From positions 434,001 to 498,000 of the forward strand of contig NZ_CP045372.1 in the NCBI RefSeq assembly GCF_009363555.1: a stretch of 64,000 nucleotides of DNA, read 5' to 3'. The notes beneath the pieces were generated by a model that was not told the origin of the DNA, did no database searches, and was given only the letters and a program-made list of their open reading frames with translations. The translations under genes were made by a program, and so were the position numbers. The DNA is from Sulfitobacter sp. THAF37 (lineage in GTDB: Bacteria > Pseudomonadota > Alphaproteobacteria > Rhodobacterales > Rhodobacteraceae). Positions 27,478-36,606 of the stretch are shown here, one piece after another (the first letter of the stretch is position 1; the number at the start of each line of letters is the position of its first letter).

Positions 27478-28623
27478 CTAGACGATCTTTTCCAGCAATG
27501 CCCGCGTGTTCGTCTCGGTCATCTTGACCGGATTGCCCCCGGTGCTGGGATCGGCCAGCGCCCCCTTGACGACGCGGTCGATGTCCACCTCCCCGATCCC
27601 CATCGCGCTCAGCGACGCCGGGATCTTCATTGACGCGTTCAGGTCATCCACAAAGGTGGCAAAGCCGTCAAAGCCCCCGTCGATGCCGAGATAACGCGCC
27701 GCGCGGTCGATCACGTCTTCGATCTCGGGCCGGTTGAACTGCAGCACCGCAGGCATGCAGACCGCGTTCGTGGTGCCATGGTGCGTGTGATAGATCGCGC
27801 CGATCGGATGCGACAGCGCATGGATCGCCCCCAACCCCTTTTGAAACGCGGTGGCCCCCATCGCCGCCGCCGCCATCATCTGCGCCCGCGCCTCGATGTC
27901 GCCGCCGTCGGCATAGGCCCGCGGCAGGTAGTCCTTGACCAGCCGCATCCCTTCCAGCGCCATGCCCTGTGACATCGGATGATAATGCGGCGAACAATAG
28001 GCCTCGACGCAATGGGCAAAGGCATCCAGCCCGGTGCCGGCGGTGATAAAGGGCGGCATCCCCACCGTCAGTTCCGGGTCGCAGATCACGACGCCGGGCA
28101 GCATCCGCGGATGAAAGATGATCTTTTTCTCCGCCGTGTCGGACTTGGTGATGACGCTGGCGCGGCCCACTTCCGACCCGGTCCCGGCGGTGGTGGGCAC
28201 CGCCACAATGGGCGCAATCGCCTCGGCGTCGGCGCGCGTCCACCAATCGCCGATGTCCTCGAAATCCATCAGCGGGCGCGATTGGCCCGCCATAAAGGCG
28301 ACGACCTTGCCCAGGTCCAGCCCGGAGCCGCCGCCGAAAGCGACAACGCCGTCGTGCCCGCCCTCGCGGTAGACGCGCACGCCCTCTTCCGCGTTGCGGT
28401 CGGTGGGGTTGGGGTCCACCTCGGCAAAGATCGCGCGGCCCAGCCCCGCGCCCTCAAGCAGATCGAGCGTGCGGGTCGTGATCTCCATCGACGCCAGCCC
28501 CCGGTCCGTGACCAGCAGCGGCTTCTGGATGCCCGCGGCAACGCAGGCCTCCGCGATTTCGGAAATGCGTCCGGCGCCAAAGCGGACAGCGGTGGGATAG
28601 GACCAGTTGGCGGTTAGCGTCAT
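27478..28623 (-). CDS. Iron-containing alcohol dehydrogenase
   Basis: The 381-residue group III dehydrogenase has the NAD-binding GGGSGLDLGK near residue 97 and PTTAGTGSE near 142. The metal-ligand region DAFAHCVEAY is near 197, and HALSHPIGAIYHTHHG near 265 supplies further ligand histidines. It oxidises a primary alcohol to an aldehyde or the reverse. It starts 3 bases after the aldehyde dehydrogenase stop and ends the reverse cluster. With the adjacent ligase it could oxidise a gamma-glutamyl-amino alcohol. Confidence 0.9.
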   Translation of the reverse strand: MTLTANWSYPTAVRFGAGRISEIAEACVAAGIQKPLLVTDRGLASMEITTRTLDLLEGAGLGRAIFAEVDPNPTDRNAEEGVRVYREGGHDGVVAFGGGSGLDLGKVVAFMAGQSRPLMDFEDIGDWWTRADAEAIAPIVAVPTTAGTGSEVGRASVITKSDTAEKKIIFHPRMLPGVVICDPELTVGMPPFITAGTGLDAFAHCVEAYCSPHYHPMSQGMALEGMRLVKDYLPRAYADGGDIEARAQMMAAAAMGATAFQKGLGAIHALSHPIGAIYHTHHGTTNAVCMPAVLQFNRPEIEDVIDRAARYLGIDGGFDGFATFVDDLNASMKIPASLSAMGIGEVDIDRVVKGALADPSTGGNPVKMTETNTRALLEKIV

Positions 28624-28626
28624 GGG

Positions 28627-29997
28627 TCAGGCTTTCTTGAGATGGTATGATTTGGGACGTGTGAGATTGTGATAGCCGATCACCGACAGGCCGCCGCCGC
28701 GCCCGGTGTCCTTGCAGCCGGTCCAGCACAGGGCGGGGTCCAGATAGTCGGCACGGTTCATGAACACGGTGCCGGTTTCGATCCTGTTGCCCAGCGCCTC
28801 GGCCGCCGCCGCGTCACCGGTCCAGACCGACGCCGTCAGGCCGTAGTCGCTGTCGTTCATCAGCGCCACCGCCTCGTCGTCGCCCGACACGCGCATGATC
28901 CCCACCACGGGGCCAAAGCTTTCCTCGCGCATGACCCGCATCTCGTGGGTCACATCGGTCAGGATCTGCGGCATCAGGTAGGCCCCGCCATCCTGCGGAA
29001 ACAGCGCGGGGTCGATCAGCGCCGTCGCGCCCATCTCGACCGCTTCGGCGGTCTGGGCGCGCACCAGGTCGGCAAACCGGGGCTGCGCCATCGGTCCCAG
29101 CGTGGTTTCCGGCTCCAGCGGATTGCCCAGCTTGTAGCCTTCAACGATGGACACCGCCCGGGCCACGAAAGCGTCGTAGACATCGGCGTGGACGTAGATC
29201 CGCTCGATCCCGCAGCAGCACTGACCGGCGTTGAACATGGCTCCGTCGATCAGGCTTTCCGCCGCGGCCTCGACATCGGCATCCGCCCTGACATAGCCGG
29301 GGTCCTTGCCGCCCAGTTCCAGCCCCAGCCCGGTAAAGGTGCCCGCCGCCGCACGTTCGATCGACTGACCGCCGCTGACCGACCCGGTGAAGTTCACGAA
29401 ACCGAATGACTTTGCCGCGATCAGGTCGGACGTGGTCTGGTGGTCGAGAAACACGTTTCGGAACACCTCCTCGGGCACGCCCGCCGCGTGAAACGCTTCG
29501 GCCAGGCGTTCCCCCACCAGCGGGGTCTGGCTGGCGTGTTTCAACATCACCGCATTGCCCGCGATCAGCGCGGGGGCAACGGTGTTGATCGCCGTCATAT
29601 AGGGATAGTTCCAGGGTGCGATGACCAGCACCAGACCATGCGGCACCCGCTTGATCACACGGCGGAAACTGTCGCTGTCTTCGATCTCGATATCCGCCAG
29701 CGCCTTTTCCGCGATCCCCGCCATATAGCTGGCGCGTTCCTTGAAGCCGCCGAATTCGCCGCCGTAGCGCACGGGGCGACCCATCTGATGCGCCAGTTCC
29801 GGCACGATGGCGTCGTTCATCGCCCCCACATTGGCGACACCGGCCTCGACCCGTGCGATCCGGTCCTCCAGCGGCAGCGCCGCCCAGGTCGCCTGGGCGG
29901 TCCGCGCCTCGGCCACGGCGCCTTTCGCCTCGACCAGCGTCAGGACGGGCCGCTCGGCATAGACCGACCCGTCGATGGGAGAGATGCATCTGATCAT
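28627..29997 (-). CDS. NAD-dependent aldehyde dehydrogenase
   Basis: A 456-residue ALDH-superfamily enzyme with IAPWNYP near 127, ELGGKDP near 228 (general base Glu228) and the catalytic cysteine in NAGQCCCG (residues 257-263). It would oxidise the aldehyde produced by the neighbouring iron alcohol dehydrogenase. The ATG at 29997 is preferred; it begins one base after the glutamine-synthetase-like stop. A GTG at 30018 would overlap that gene. Confidence 0.9.
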   Translation of the reverse strand: MIRCISPIDGSVYAERPVLTLVEAKGAVAEARTAQATWAALPLEDRIARVEAGVANVGAMNDAIVPELAHQMGRPVRYGGEFGGFKERASYMAGIAEKALADIEIEDSDSFRRVIKRVPHGLVLVIAPWNYPYMTAINTVAPALIAGNAVMLKHASQTPLVGERLAEAFHAAGVPEEVFRNVFLDHQTTSDLIAAKSFGFVNFTGSVSGGQSIERAAAGTFTGLGLELGGKDPGYVRADADVEAAAESLIDGAMFNAGQCCCGIERIYVHADVYDAFVARAVSIVEGYKLGNPLEPETTLGPMAQPRFADLVRAQTAEAVEMGATALIDPALFPQDGGAYLMPQILTDVTHEMRVMREESFGPVVGIMRVSGDDEAVALMNDSDYGLTASVWTGDAAAAEALGNRIETGTVFMNRADYLDPALCWTGCKDTGRGGGLSVIGYHNLTRPKSYHLKKA

Positions 29998-29998
29998 G

Positions 29999-31360
29999 TC
30001 AGGCCCTTTCAAATCCACGTTTGATTTCCCAGTCCGTCACCGCACGGTCGAACTCCTCCTGCTCCCATTCGGCGCAGCGGGTGTAGTGGTCAACCACATC
30101 GTCGCCCAGCGCCGCGCGCAGGAAGGCCGAATTGCGCAGCGTTTCCGTCGCCGCCCGCAGGGTCTGCGGAATGTCCGCCGCCTTGGCATCGTCATAGACA
30201 TCGCCTCTGGTGGGCGGGGCGAGCTCCATCCTGTCCTCGATCCCCTTGATCCCGGCGGCCAGCATGACCGCCTGGGCAAGATAGGGGTTCAGGTCGGACC
30301 CGCCGATGCGGCACTCCACCCGGACACCTTTGGTGCCTTCGCCGCACAGGCGGAACCCGGCGGTGCGGTTGTCGATGGACCAGACCGTCTTGGTCGGCGC
30401 AAAGGTGCCCTTGGCAAAGCGTTTGTAGCTGTTCACATAGGGCGCGAGGAAAAAGGTATATTCCGGCGCATAGGCGATCAGCCCCGCCATGTAGTGCCGC
30501 ATCAGGTCGGTCATGCCCAGATCGGCCTCCGGGTCAAAGAACGCGGGCTTGCCGTCCTGCCACAGCGACTGATGCACATGGCTGGAGGACCCGACCCTGT
30601 CGGCGCGCCACTTCGGCAGGAAACTGGCGGCATGGCCCTGTTGCCAGGCGATTTCCTTGACCGCGTGTTTCGCGATGGTGTGGTGATCGGCGCAGTCGAG
30701 AGCGGGGGCATAGCGGATGTTCAGCTCCTCCTGCCCCGCCTCGGCCTCGCCCTTGGAGTTTTCGATCGGCAGACCGGCGGCAAACAGGTGATTGCGCACC
30801 GGGCGCATCACATGTTCCTCCTTGGTGGTCTGGAAGATGTGGTAATCCTCGTTATAACCGCTGATCGGGGTGAGGTCGGCAAAGCCACCCTTGCGGATTT
30901 CATCCAGGCTCTTCTCGAACAGGAAGAATTCCAGTTCCGTCGCCATCTGCGCCTCAAACCCCAGGTCGGCCAGCCGCGCGATCTGTTTCTTCAGGATGCC
31001 GCGCGGGTCATGGGGCACCGGATCGTGGTGGTGATCCAGGATGTCGCACAGCACCATGACGGTGCCTTCCAGCCAGGGCAGCGGGCGGATGGTGGCCAGA
31101 TCCGGCGCCATCACGTAATCGCCGTAGCCCTTCTGCCACGAGGTAGAGGCATAGCCGTCCGGGGTGGCCATCTCTAGATCCGTGGCCAGCAGGTAGTTGC
31201 AGCAATGTGTTTCCTCAAATGAGGTCTCGATGAAGTTCACCGCATGAAACCGTTTGCCCATCAGGCGGCCCTGCATGTCCACCGCGCAGACCAGCACGGT
31301 GTCGACGGTGCCGTCCGCGACGCGGGTTTTCAGATCGTCAAAACTCAGGGTGCCGGGCAT
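29999..31360 (-). CDS. Glutamine synthetase family protein (gamma-glutamyl-amine ligase-like)
   Basis: About 453 residues with the type III/PuuA-like layout: LCDILDHHHDPVPHDPR near 100-116, the metal-binding ATELEFFLF near 140, SSSHVHQS near 258 and the ATP-binding NSYKRFAKGTFAPT near 310. Members ligate glutamate to amines rather than ammonia. The start could be the ATG at 31360 (GGAG 6-9 bases upstream) or 31372. It lies with alcohol and aldehyde dehydrogenases and an amidohydrolase, suggesting gamma-glutamylation of an amine or amino alcohol. Substrate identity is inference. Confidence 0.88.
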   Translation of the reverse strand: MPGTLSFDDLKTRVADGTVDTVLVCAVDMQGRLMGKRFHAVNFIETSFEETHCCNYLLATDLEMATPDGYASTSWQKGYGDYVMAPDLATIRPLPWLEGTVMVLCDILDHHHDPVPHDPRGILKKQIARLADLGFEAQMATELEFFLFEKSLDEIRKGGFADLTPISGYNEDYHIFQTTKEEHVMRPVRNHLFAAGLPIENSKGEAEAGQEELNIRYAPALDCADHHTIAKHAVKEIAWQQGHAASFLPKWRADRVGSSSHVHQSLWQDGKPAFFDPEADLGMTDLMRHYMAGLIAYAPEYTFFLAPYVNSYKRFAKGTFAPTKTVWSIDNRTAGFRLCGEGTKGVRVECRIGGSDLNPYLAQAVMLAAGIKGIEDRMELAPPTRGDVYDDAKAADIPQTLRAATETLRNSAFLRAALGDDVVDHYTRCAEWEQEEFDRAVTDWEIKRGFERA

Positions 31361-31388
31361 CTCGTTCTCCATTCGCAAAAGGCAGGCA

Positions 31389-31406
31389 GGGGCGCCCTAG
31401 CGCCCC
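31389..31406 (-). other. Stem-loop after dctP
   Basis: GGGGCGC-CCTA-GCGCCCC, a perfect 7-bp stem, lies 14 bases after the dctP stop. On the reverse strand it is followed by TGCCTGCCTTTT. It may be a weak terminator or processing site that raises binding-protein expression relative to downstream genes. Confidence 0.55.
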
Positions 31407-31419
31407 CGCCGATACTGGC

Positions 31420-32457
31420 TCAACCGTTGGTGTAGGGCGGTCCGGCCTGGTTGATGACGCTGTTGTACTCCTTGAAGATGTTGACGATCTTCTGGTGCAC
31501 TTCGCCTTCCTGCGCCACTTCTTCCCAGAACTCCTTGGCCGCATTCTCGACCTCGTTCCATTCCGCTGACGGCACCGTGCGCAGCTGCAGCTTGTCGCCA
31601 TTGGCGCGCAGCGCCGCTTCGCCGCCCCAGTACCACTGGTTGCGATAGGTGTGGCCCGCTTCGGTCCCGGCCATGACGATGGCCTTGAGGTGTTCCGGCA
31701 GATCGGCCCACCGCTGTTCGTTCACGAACCACGACCCGATCCAGGCACCGGAAATGTTGTTGGTCAGGAAGTAATCGGTCACATCGGCCCAGCCGACGGT
31801 GTAGTCCTCGGTGATCCCGGACCACGCCATGCCGTCCAGCTCGCCGGTCTGCACGGCAACTTCGGCATCCTCGTAGGGAATGTTCACCGGCACAACGCCG
31901 AACTTCGACAGGAAGCGGCCCGCCGTCGGGAAGGTATAAAGCTTCAGCCCGTCAAGATCGGCAACCGATTTGATTTCCTTCTTGGTGTTGAAGTTGCAGG
32001 GGTCCTGCCCCGCCGCCGACAACCACTTGACGCCGACCTTGGCGTATTCCTCTTCCCAGATCTCCTTCAGGCCGTATTGGTTGAACAGCACCGGCACGTC
32101 GAGGATATGTTTCGTGGCAAAGGGGAAATAGCCGCCGAACTGCTGCAGCGGCGTGGGCGAGGCCATGGAATCGTCGTCCGAATGCACCCCGTCGATGGTC
32201 CCGCGCTGCAGCGCCTGGAACAGTTCGCCCGTCGGCACGATCTGATCCGCATAGAACAATTCGATCTCAAGCTCGCCGTTTGCCGCCGTGTTGATATAGT
32301 CGATGACCGGCTTGGTCACATGTTCACCCAGCGCAGAACCGGCATAGGTCTGAAAGCGCCACTTGATCGCCTCCTGGGCGCGGGCGATGGAGGGTGCGGC
32401 CAGCGTGGCGGCACCGGCCAGACCGGCGTGTTTGATGAAATTACGTCTCGTGGTCAT
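31420..32457 (-). CDS. dctP: TRAP transporter substrate-binding protein
   Basis: The 345-residue periplasmic protein starts TTRRNFIKHAGLAGA, a twin-arginine-type signal, with cleavage after ARA near residue 27. The DctP fold is recognisable (KWRFQTY, GELEIELFYADQIVP, ELFQALQRGTID). AAGGAG precedes the ATG at 32457, which is preferred over longer starts. The ligand is unknown; TRAP receptors bind mostly organic acids. It is encoded with its permease subunits upstream and the ligase/dehydrogenase genes downstream. Confidence 0.9.
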   Translation of the reverse strand: MTTRRNFIKHAGLAGAATLAAPSIARAQEAIKWRFQTYAGSALGEHVTKPVIDYINTAANGELEIELFYADQIVPTGELFQALQRGTIDGVHSDDDSMASPTPLQQFGGYFPFATKHILDVPVLFNQYGLKEIWEEEYAKVGVKWLSAAGQDPCNFNTKKEIKSVADLDGLKLYTFPTAGRFLSKFGVVPVNIPYEDAEVAVQTGELDGMAWSGITEDYTVGWADVTDYFLTNNISGAWIGSWFVNEQRWADLPEHLKAIVMAGTEAGHTYRNQWYWGGEAALRANGDKLQLRTVPSAEWNEVENAAKEFWEEVAQEGEVHQKIVNIFKEYNSVINQAGPPYTNG

Positions 32458-32503
32458 GTCTTTCTCCTTGTTGAATGAGGCTCCGTTGGCGGAGTTCTTG
32501 GGG

Positions 32504-33832
32504 TTAATTTCCATAAACGAGATCGGGCAGCCACAGCGCCAGTTGCGGGAAGACCATCACCAGCGCCAGCGCCCCGGCCATGACCAGCACGAACGGCGTG
32601 ATGGACGCATAGATGTCGCGCAGCGAAACCTCCGGCGGGGCCATGGCGCGCATCAGGAACAGGTTATAGCCGAAGGGCGGCGTCATATAGGCGATCTGGC
32701 AGGTGATCGTATAAAGGATACCGTACCACACCAGATCAAAGCCCAGCGCCCCCACCAGCGGCACATAGAGCGGTGCGACGATCACCAGCATCGCGGTATC
32801 GTCCAGAAACGTCCCCATGACGATAAAGCTGAGTTGCATCAGGATCAGGATCACCCAGGGGCTCAGCCCCAGCCGTTCGGTAAAGAGGTTCTCGATCGCC
32901 TTGACCGCGCCCAGCCCGTCGAACACCGCGCCAAAGGCCAGCGCCGCAAGGATGATCCACATGAACATGCAGGTGATGCCCAGCGTGTTGCGCACCGAAT
33001 TCTCGAACACTTCACGCGTCATCCGCCCCTTGAGAACGGCGGCCAGAAAGGCCGCGATCGCCCCGATGGCCGAGCTTTCCACCAGCGAGGTCCAGCCGCG
33101 CACGAAGGGCACCATCATCACGGCAAAGATCACCAGCGGCAGGATGCCCGCCCCCAGCAGCCGAAGCTTTTCGCTGCGCGGGATCGCCGCGCGTTCCCCG
33201 GCGTCCAGAACCGGGCCAAGCACGGGATTGAACCGGCAGCGGATGGCGATATAGGCGATGAAAAGCCCCGCCATCAGCAGCCCCGGCACCACGCCCGCCA
33301 GCCAGAGCTGCCCCACCGGCTGCCGCGCGATCATGGCGTAAAGCACCAGCACCACCGACGGCGGCACGAGGATGCCCAGGCTCGATCCCGCCTGGATCAC
33401 CCCTGTCACCATACGCTTGTCATAGCCGCGTTTCAGCAGTTCCGGCAGCGCGATGGTGGCCCCGATGGCCATGCCCGCCACGCTGAGGCCGTTCATCGCC
33501 GAGATCAGCACCATCAGCCCGATCGTCCCGATGGCCAGCCCCCCGCGCAGCCCGCCCATCCAGACATGGAACATCTTGTACAGATCATCCGCGATCTTGG
33601 ATTCAGACAGCACATAGCCCATGAAGATGAACATCGGCAGGGTCAGCAGCGGATACCACTTCATCAGCTTCATCGCGGCGGCAAAGCCGATGTCGTACCC
33701 GCCCCGGTCCCCCCAGAGCAACAGGGCCGCAACCACGGCAACGAATCCGATGGCACCGAACACCCGCTGCCCGGTCAGCAGCATCAGCATCATGGTGGAA
33801 AACATCAGGGTGGCGATCAACTCATACGACAT
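32504..33832 (-). CDS. dctM: TRAP transporter large permease subunit
   Basis: The 442-residue membrane protein has about 12 hydrophobic segments and DctM landmarks such as MTPPFGYNLFLMR near the C-terminus and GSSLGILVPPSVVLVLY near 150. It carries out Na+-coupled uptake of the DctP-bound ligand. Its start overlaps the DctQ stop by one base. Confidence 0.92.
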   Translation of the reverse strand: MSYELIATLMFSTMMLMLLTGQRVFGAIGFVAVVAALLLWGDRGGYDIGFAAAMKLMKWYPLLTLPMFIFMGYVLSESKIADDLYKMFHVWMGGLRGGLAIGTIGLMVLISAMNGLSVAGMAIGATIALPELLKRGYDKRMVTGVIQAGSSLGILVPPSVVLVLYAMIARQPVGQLWLAGVVPGLLMAGLFIAYIAIRCRFNPVLGPVLDAGERAAIPRSEKLRLLGAGILPLVIFAVMMVPFVRGWTSLVESSAIGAIAAFLAAVLKGRMTREVFENSVRNTLGITCMFMWIILAALAFGAVFDGLGAVKAIENLFTERLGLSPWVILILMQLSFIVMGTFLDDTAMLVIVAPLYVPLVGALGFDLVWYGILYTITCQIAYMTPPFGYNLFLMRAMAPPEVSLRDIYASITPFVLVMAGALALVMVFPQLALWLPDLVYGN

Positions 33833-34401
33833 CAGATCGTTTCACCCTTCAGACGCAGCACGTCTTTGCAGAATTCGGACAGGCATTGCAGGATCATCAG
33901 AAAGAACCCCACGAACATCACCACCTTGATCGGCCACATGTAGGGCCGCCAGGCAGAGGATGATTGTTCCAGCCGACCGACCTCTTCGCTGCCGGTCAGG
34001 ACGCCGAAAAGATACGAGATCGGCGCGTCCTGCCAGTAGCCCAGCGAATAGGCGGTCGAGCTGATCGCCCCGTAGAGCAGCACGCAAAGATAGAAGATCA
34101 GCAGCAGAACCGTGAACAGGTCGAACCAGGCCTTGCGGCGGATTGACCAGTTTCCATAAAGCAGGTCCATCCGCACGTTGGAGCCGAGCTGCAACGAATA
34201 GGGCCCGCCCAGGATGTAGTAGCCCACCATGACGAACTGCGCCATTTCCAGCGTCCACAGCGTCGGCACAAAGAATGTCTTGCTGATCGAGGACCACAAA
34301 AGCACCCCCATCAGCACAAAGATGCCGTACATCACGATCCGGCCCAGCCGGTAGTTCACCGCGTCGGCGGCGCGGATGTATCCGCGCATCAGGCCACGCA
34401 T
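33832..34401 (-). CDS. dctQ: TRAP transporter small permease subunit
   Basis: The 189-residue protein has four hydrophobic segments (about residues 18-38, 45-65, 92-112 and 148-170) as expected for DctQ, and a GGPYSLQLGSNVRMDLLY segment between the second and third. It stabilises DctM. The gene overlaps the upstream amidohydrolase gene by 13 bases. Confidence 0.9.
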   Translation of the reverse strand: MRGLMRGYIRAADAVNYRLGRIVMYGIFVLMGVLLWSSISKTFFVPTLWTLEMAQFVMVGYYILGGPYSLQLGSNVRMDLLYGNWSIRRKAWFDLFTVLLLIFYLCVLLYGAISSTAYSLGYWQDAPISYLFGVLTGSEEVGRLEQSSSAWRPYMWPIKVVMFVGFFLMILQCLSEFCKDVLRLKGETI

Positions 34402-35168
34402 GACACGCGCCCCCCCGCCCCGAGCCGCGCGCAGGCCTCCGCCAGCCAGCCCGCGATCATGTCCCCCATCCGCGCCTGGTCGGCGGCGGTGGCGATCAGG
34501 TCATTGCGGATTTCCAGCATCACGTTCAGGCGGCCCTGCGCCAGCCCGTGCAACTGCAGCGTATGCGTCACCTCGTCCTGGGGCCCGTAGGGCGCATTGC
34601 GCTGCACGTCGGCCTGCGTATGCGCCGCCGCACAATCCAGCAGCGCGTCGGCCAGACGGCTGTCCGCATCGTGCAGCACGCCGATCTCCACCGTGCGACG
34701 CTGGCCGTGATAGACAGGGGTAAAACTGTGGACCGTCACCAGGATCGGTGCCGCGATGCCCTGCATCACCTTTTCGATGCGGTCGTGGAACGGCGCGTAA
34801 TAGCGCCCGGTCCGGTCGGCGCGGTCGGCCTGCGACAGGCCGCGATTGCCCGGCACCGCGAACACCTCGCTCTGGTCCGGCATTGCGCCCCGTGCTTCGG
34901 GCGGGCGGTTCAGGTCATAGACCAGCCGCGATACGGTGCCCGCCACCAGCACCGCATCCAGCCGCGCCGAAAGCCGTTCGGCCACCGCCAGCGCGCCGGG
35001 GTCCCAGGCGGCATGGCTTTGCACTGCGTCCGGGGCAAGGCCCAGACCGGCGAAAACATCGGGGATCACGTGACTGGCATGTTCGCAGACCAGCACGACG
35101 GAGGACGTGCCGCGCGGGTTCACCTGCGCCACGCTCTCTGCCGTTGCATGATCTGTCGTCTGGCCCAT
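34389..35168 (-). CDS. N-formylglutamate amidohydrolase family protein
   Basis: The 259-residue protein has the family motifs VLVCEHASHVIP near residue 24 (zinc ligands E/H), AAWDPGAL near 54, SRLVYDLNRP near 76 and VTVHSFTPV near 131. Known members hydrolyse N-formyl-glutamate or N-acyl groups. No other histidine-degradation gene is visible nearby, so a role in releasing glutamate or another acyl group from an intermediate of the adjacent pathway is proposed. The start at 35168 follows a GGGGGTG stretch. Confidence 0.85.
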   Translation of the reverse strand: MGQTTDHATAESVAQVNPRGTSSVVLVCEHASHVIPDVFAGLGLAPDAVQSHAAWDPGALAVAERLSARLDAVLVAGTVSRLVYDLNRPPEARGAMPDQSEVFAVPGNRGLSQADRADRTGRYYAPFHDRIEKVMQGIAAPILVTVHSFTPVYHGQRRTVEIGVLHDADSRLADALLDCAAAHTQADVQRNAPYGPQDEVTHTLQLHGLAQGRLNVMLEIRNDLIATAADQARMGDMIAGWLAEACARLGAGGRVSCVA

Positions 35169-35222
35169 GACACCCCCGTTTGCGGATAAAGTGCTTGCCA
35201 ACCGGCGCCGCTGTCAACAGAA

Positions 35223-35261
35223 TTGTGAAAGATTTATCACAACCCGCACCCTGTTGATAAT
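35223..35261. promoter_or_regulatory. Operator-like palindrome and promoter in the rpiR divergent gap
   Basis: TTGTGA-N8-TCACAA (35223-35242) is a perfect 6-bp-arm palindrome. A good -10, GATAAT (35256-35261), lies 17 bases from TTTATC (35233-35238) on the forward strand, so the palindrome overlaps the -35 of the regulator gene. A TTGACA on the reverse strand (35217-35212) could serve the divergent transporter operon. This fits control of both units by the RpiR protein. Confidence 0.5.
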
Positions 35262-35283
35262 TTTCCGATCAATTGGAGCCCCC

Positions 35284-36156
35284 ATGCCCGAGGCCCCCCT
35301 GACCATATCCGACCGCATCCAGCAAAAGCTGGAGGGGCTGACCCGCGCCGAACGCCAACTGGCGCATTCGATTCTCGAAAACTACCCCGCTTCCGGTCTG
35401 GGGCCGCTGACCGCCCTGGCCAAGGATGCCGAAGTGTCGGTCCCCACCGTGGCGCGGATGGTGCAGAAGCTGGGCTTCAAGGGCTACCCCGAATTCCAGG
35501 CCGAACTGCGCGAGGAACTGCGGGCCAAGGTCAAGGGCCCCATCGCAAAGCACGACACCTGGGCCGGCGGCGCCCCCGAAGAACATATGCTCAACCGCTT
35601 TACCGACGCGGTGATCGACAACATCCGCCACACCCTGGGCCAGATCGACCCGCAGTCCTTTGACACCGCCTGCGCGCTTGTGGGCGACACCGGGCGGCAC
35701 CTCTACATCGTGGGCGGGCGGGTGACGCACACACTGGCCGAATACCTGTTCCTGCACATGCAGGTGATCCGCCCGCGCATCACGCATATCCAGTCGACCT
35801 CGAACACCTGGCCGCATTACCTGCTGGACGTGGCGCCGGGCGATGTCTTCGTGATCTATGACGTGCGCCGATACGAGAACAACACGCTCAAACTGGCCGA
35901 GATGGCCCATGCGCAGGGGGCCAAGATCATCCTGTTCACCGACCAGTGGCGCTCACCCGTGCATCAGTTGGCCGACATCAGCTTCAGCAGCCGGATTGTC
36001 GTGCCCTCGGCCTGGGATTCGGCGGCCACCACCCTGTTGTTGACCGAAACGATGATTTCGGCGGTGCAGAACCTCGACTGGGACAAGACCAAGACCCGGA
36101 TGGAGGGGTTGGAGGACATGTTCGACCAGACCAAGCTGTTTCGGAAGTTCACTTAG
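35284..36156 (+). CDS. MurR/RpiR family transcriptional regulator
   Basis: The 290-residue regulator has an N-terminal RpiR helix-turn-helix (LTALAKDAEVSVPTVARMVQKLGFKGYPEF near residues 42-72, key motif VSVPTV) and a C-terminal SIS domain from about 120 with YIVGGRVTHTLAEYL. It is divergent from the TRAP/amidohydrolase operon and probably represses it until a metabolite binds. The ATG at 35284 with upstream GGAG fits the family; the frame extends upstream without a domain match. Confidence 0.9.
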   Translation: MPEAPLTISDRIQQKLEGLTRAERQLAHSILENYPASGLGPLTALAKDAEVSVPTVARMVQKLGFKGYPEFQAELREELRAKVKGPIAKHDTWAGGAPEEHMLNRFTDAVIDNIRHTLGQIDPQSFDTACALVGDTGRHLYIVGGRVTHTLAEYLFLHMQVIRPRITHIQSTSNTWPHYLLDVAPGDVFVIYDVRRYENNTLKLAEMAHAQGAKIILFTDQWRSPVHQLADISFSSRIVVPSAWDSAATTLLLTETMISAVQNLDWDKTKTRMEGLEDMFDQTKLFRKFT

Positions 36157-36465
36157 GGCCTGTGTCCCTGCCAGGCAAAACCGACTTTCGGGCACGACTC
36201 TGACCCGGAGCGCGGCGCGACGTCCGTCGGGCGGGACAGCCGTTCAGCGGATATTCGTGAGAAAGGCGGCGAAGGTCCGGAAAGTGGCCCTCTTGTACGT
36301 GCAAAGTGATGACCAATTGCCAAAGCAGAGCTTTGGCAGCGCCCGAACCGCCCCCACGGGGCGGGCGCGGCCTATGTCGGATGTGGGGCATGGCCGTAAT
36401 GTCCGCTCACCTGACCCTGCCCTGTTGCGCGACCTGCGACACCCGGGGTTCAAAACCCGTTCATT
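36157..36465. other. Gene-free interval with a perfect stem-loop
   Basis: No supported gene lies here. TGCCAAAGC-AGA-GCTTTGGCA (36318-36338) is a perfect 9-bp stem, followed by CGCCCC-CAC-GGGGCG near 36350. It could terminate the rpiR transcript or be a dispersed intergenic element. No strong T-run follows. Confidence 0.45.
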
Positions 36466-36606
36466 CTATTCGTCATCCAGCAGGATACGCGCGGCATTGC
36501 CCTTGTCGTCGTCGTATTGGTCCGACCGCACGGTCCACAGGAACGCGGCGAGGCCCACCCCGCCAAGGATCAGCGACACCGGGATCAGCACCACCAGAAC
36601 ATTCAT
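36466..36606 (-). CDS. ccoS: cbb3-type cytochrome oxidase assembly protein CcoS
   Basis: A 46-residue protein: one N-terminal membrane helix (VLVVLIPVSLILGGVGLAAF) followed by LWTVRSDQYDDDKG, the CcoS signature, and an acidic tail. It assists cofactor insertion into cbb3 oxidase. Its start overlaps the ccoI stop (ATGA), and it is the last gene of ccoGHIS. Confidence 0.92.
   Translation of the reverse strand: MNVLVVLIPVSLILGGVGLAAFLWTVRSDQYDDDKGNAARILLDDE

Noticed and set aside
34389..35168. Part of a histidine utilisation (hut) operon
   Set aside because: No hutH, hutU, hutI or hutC gene is present nearby; the neighbours are a TRAP transporter and RpiR regulator.
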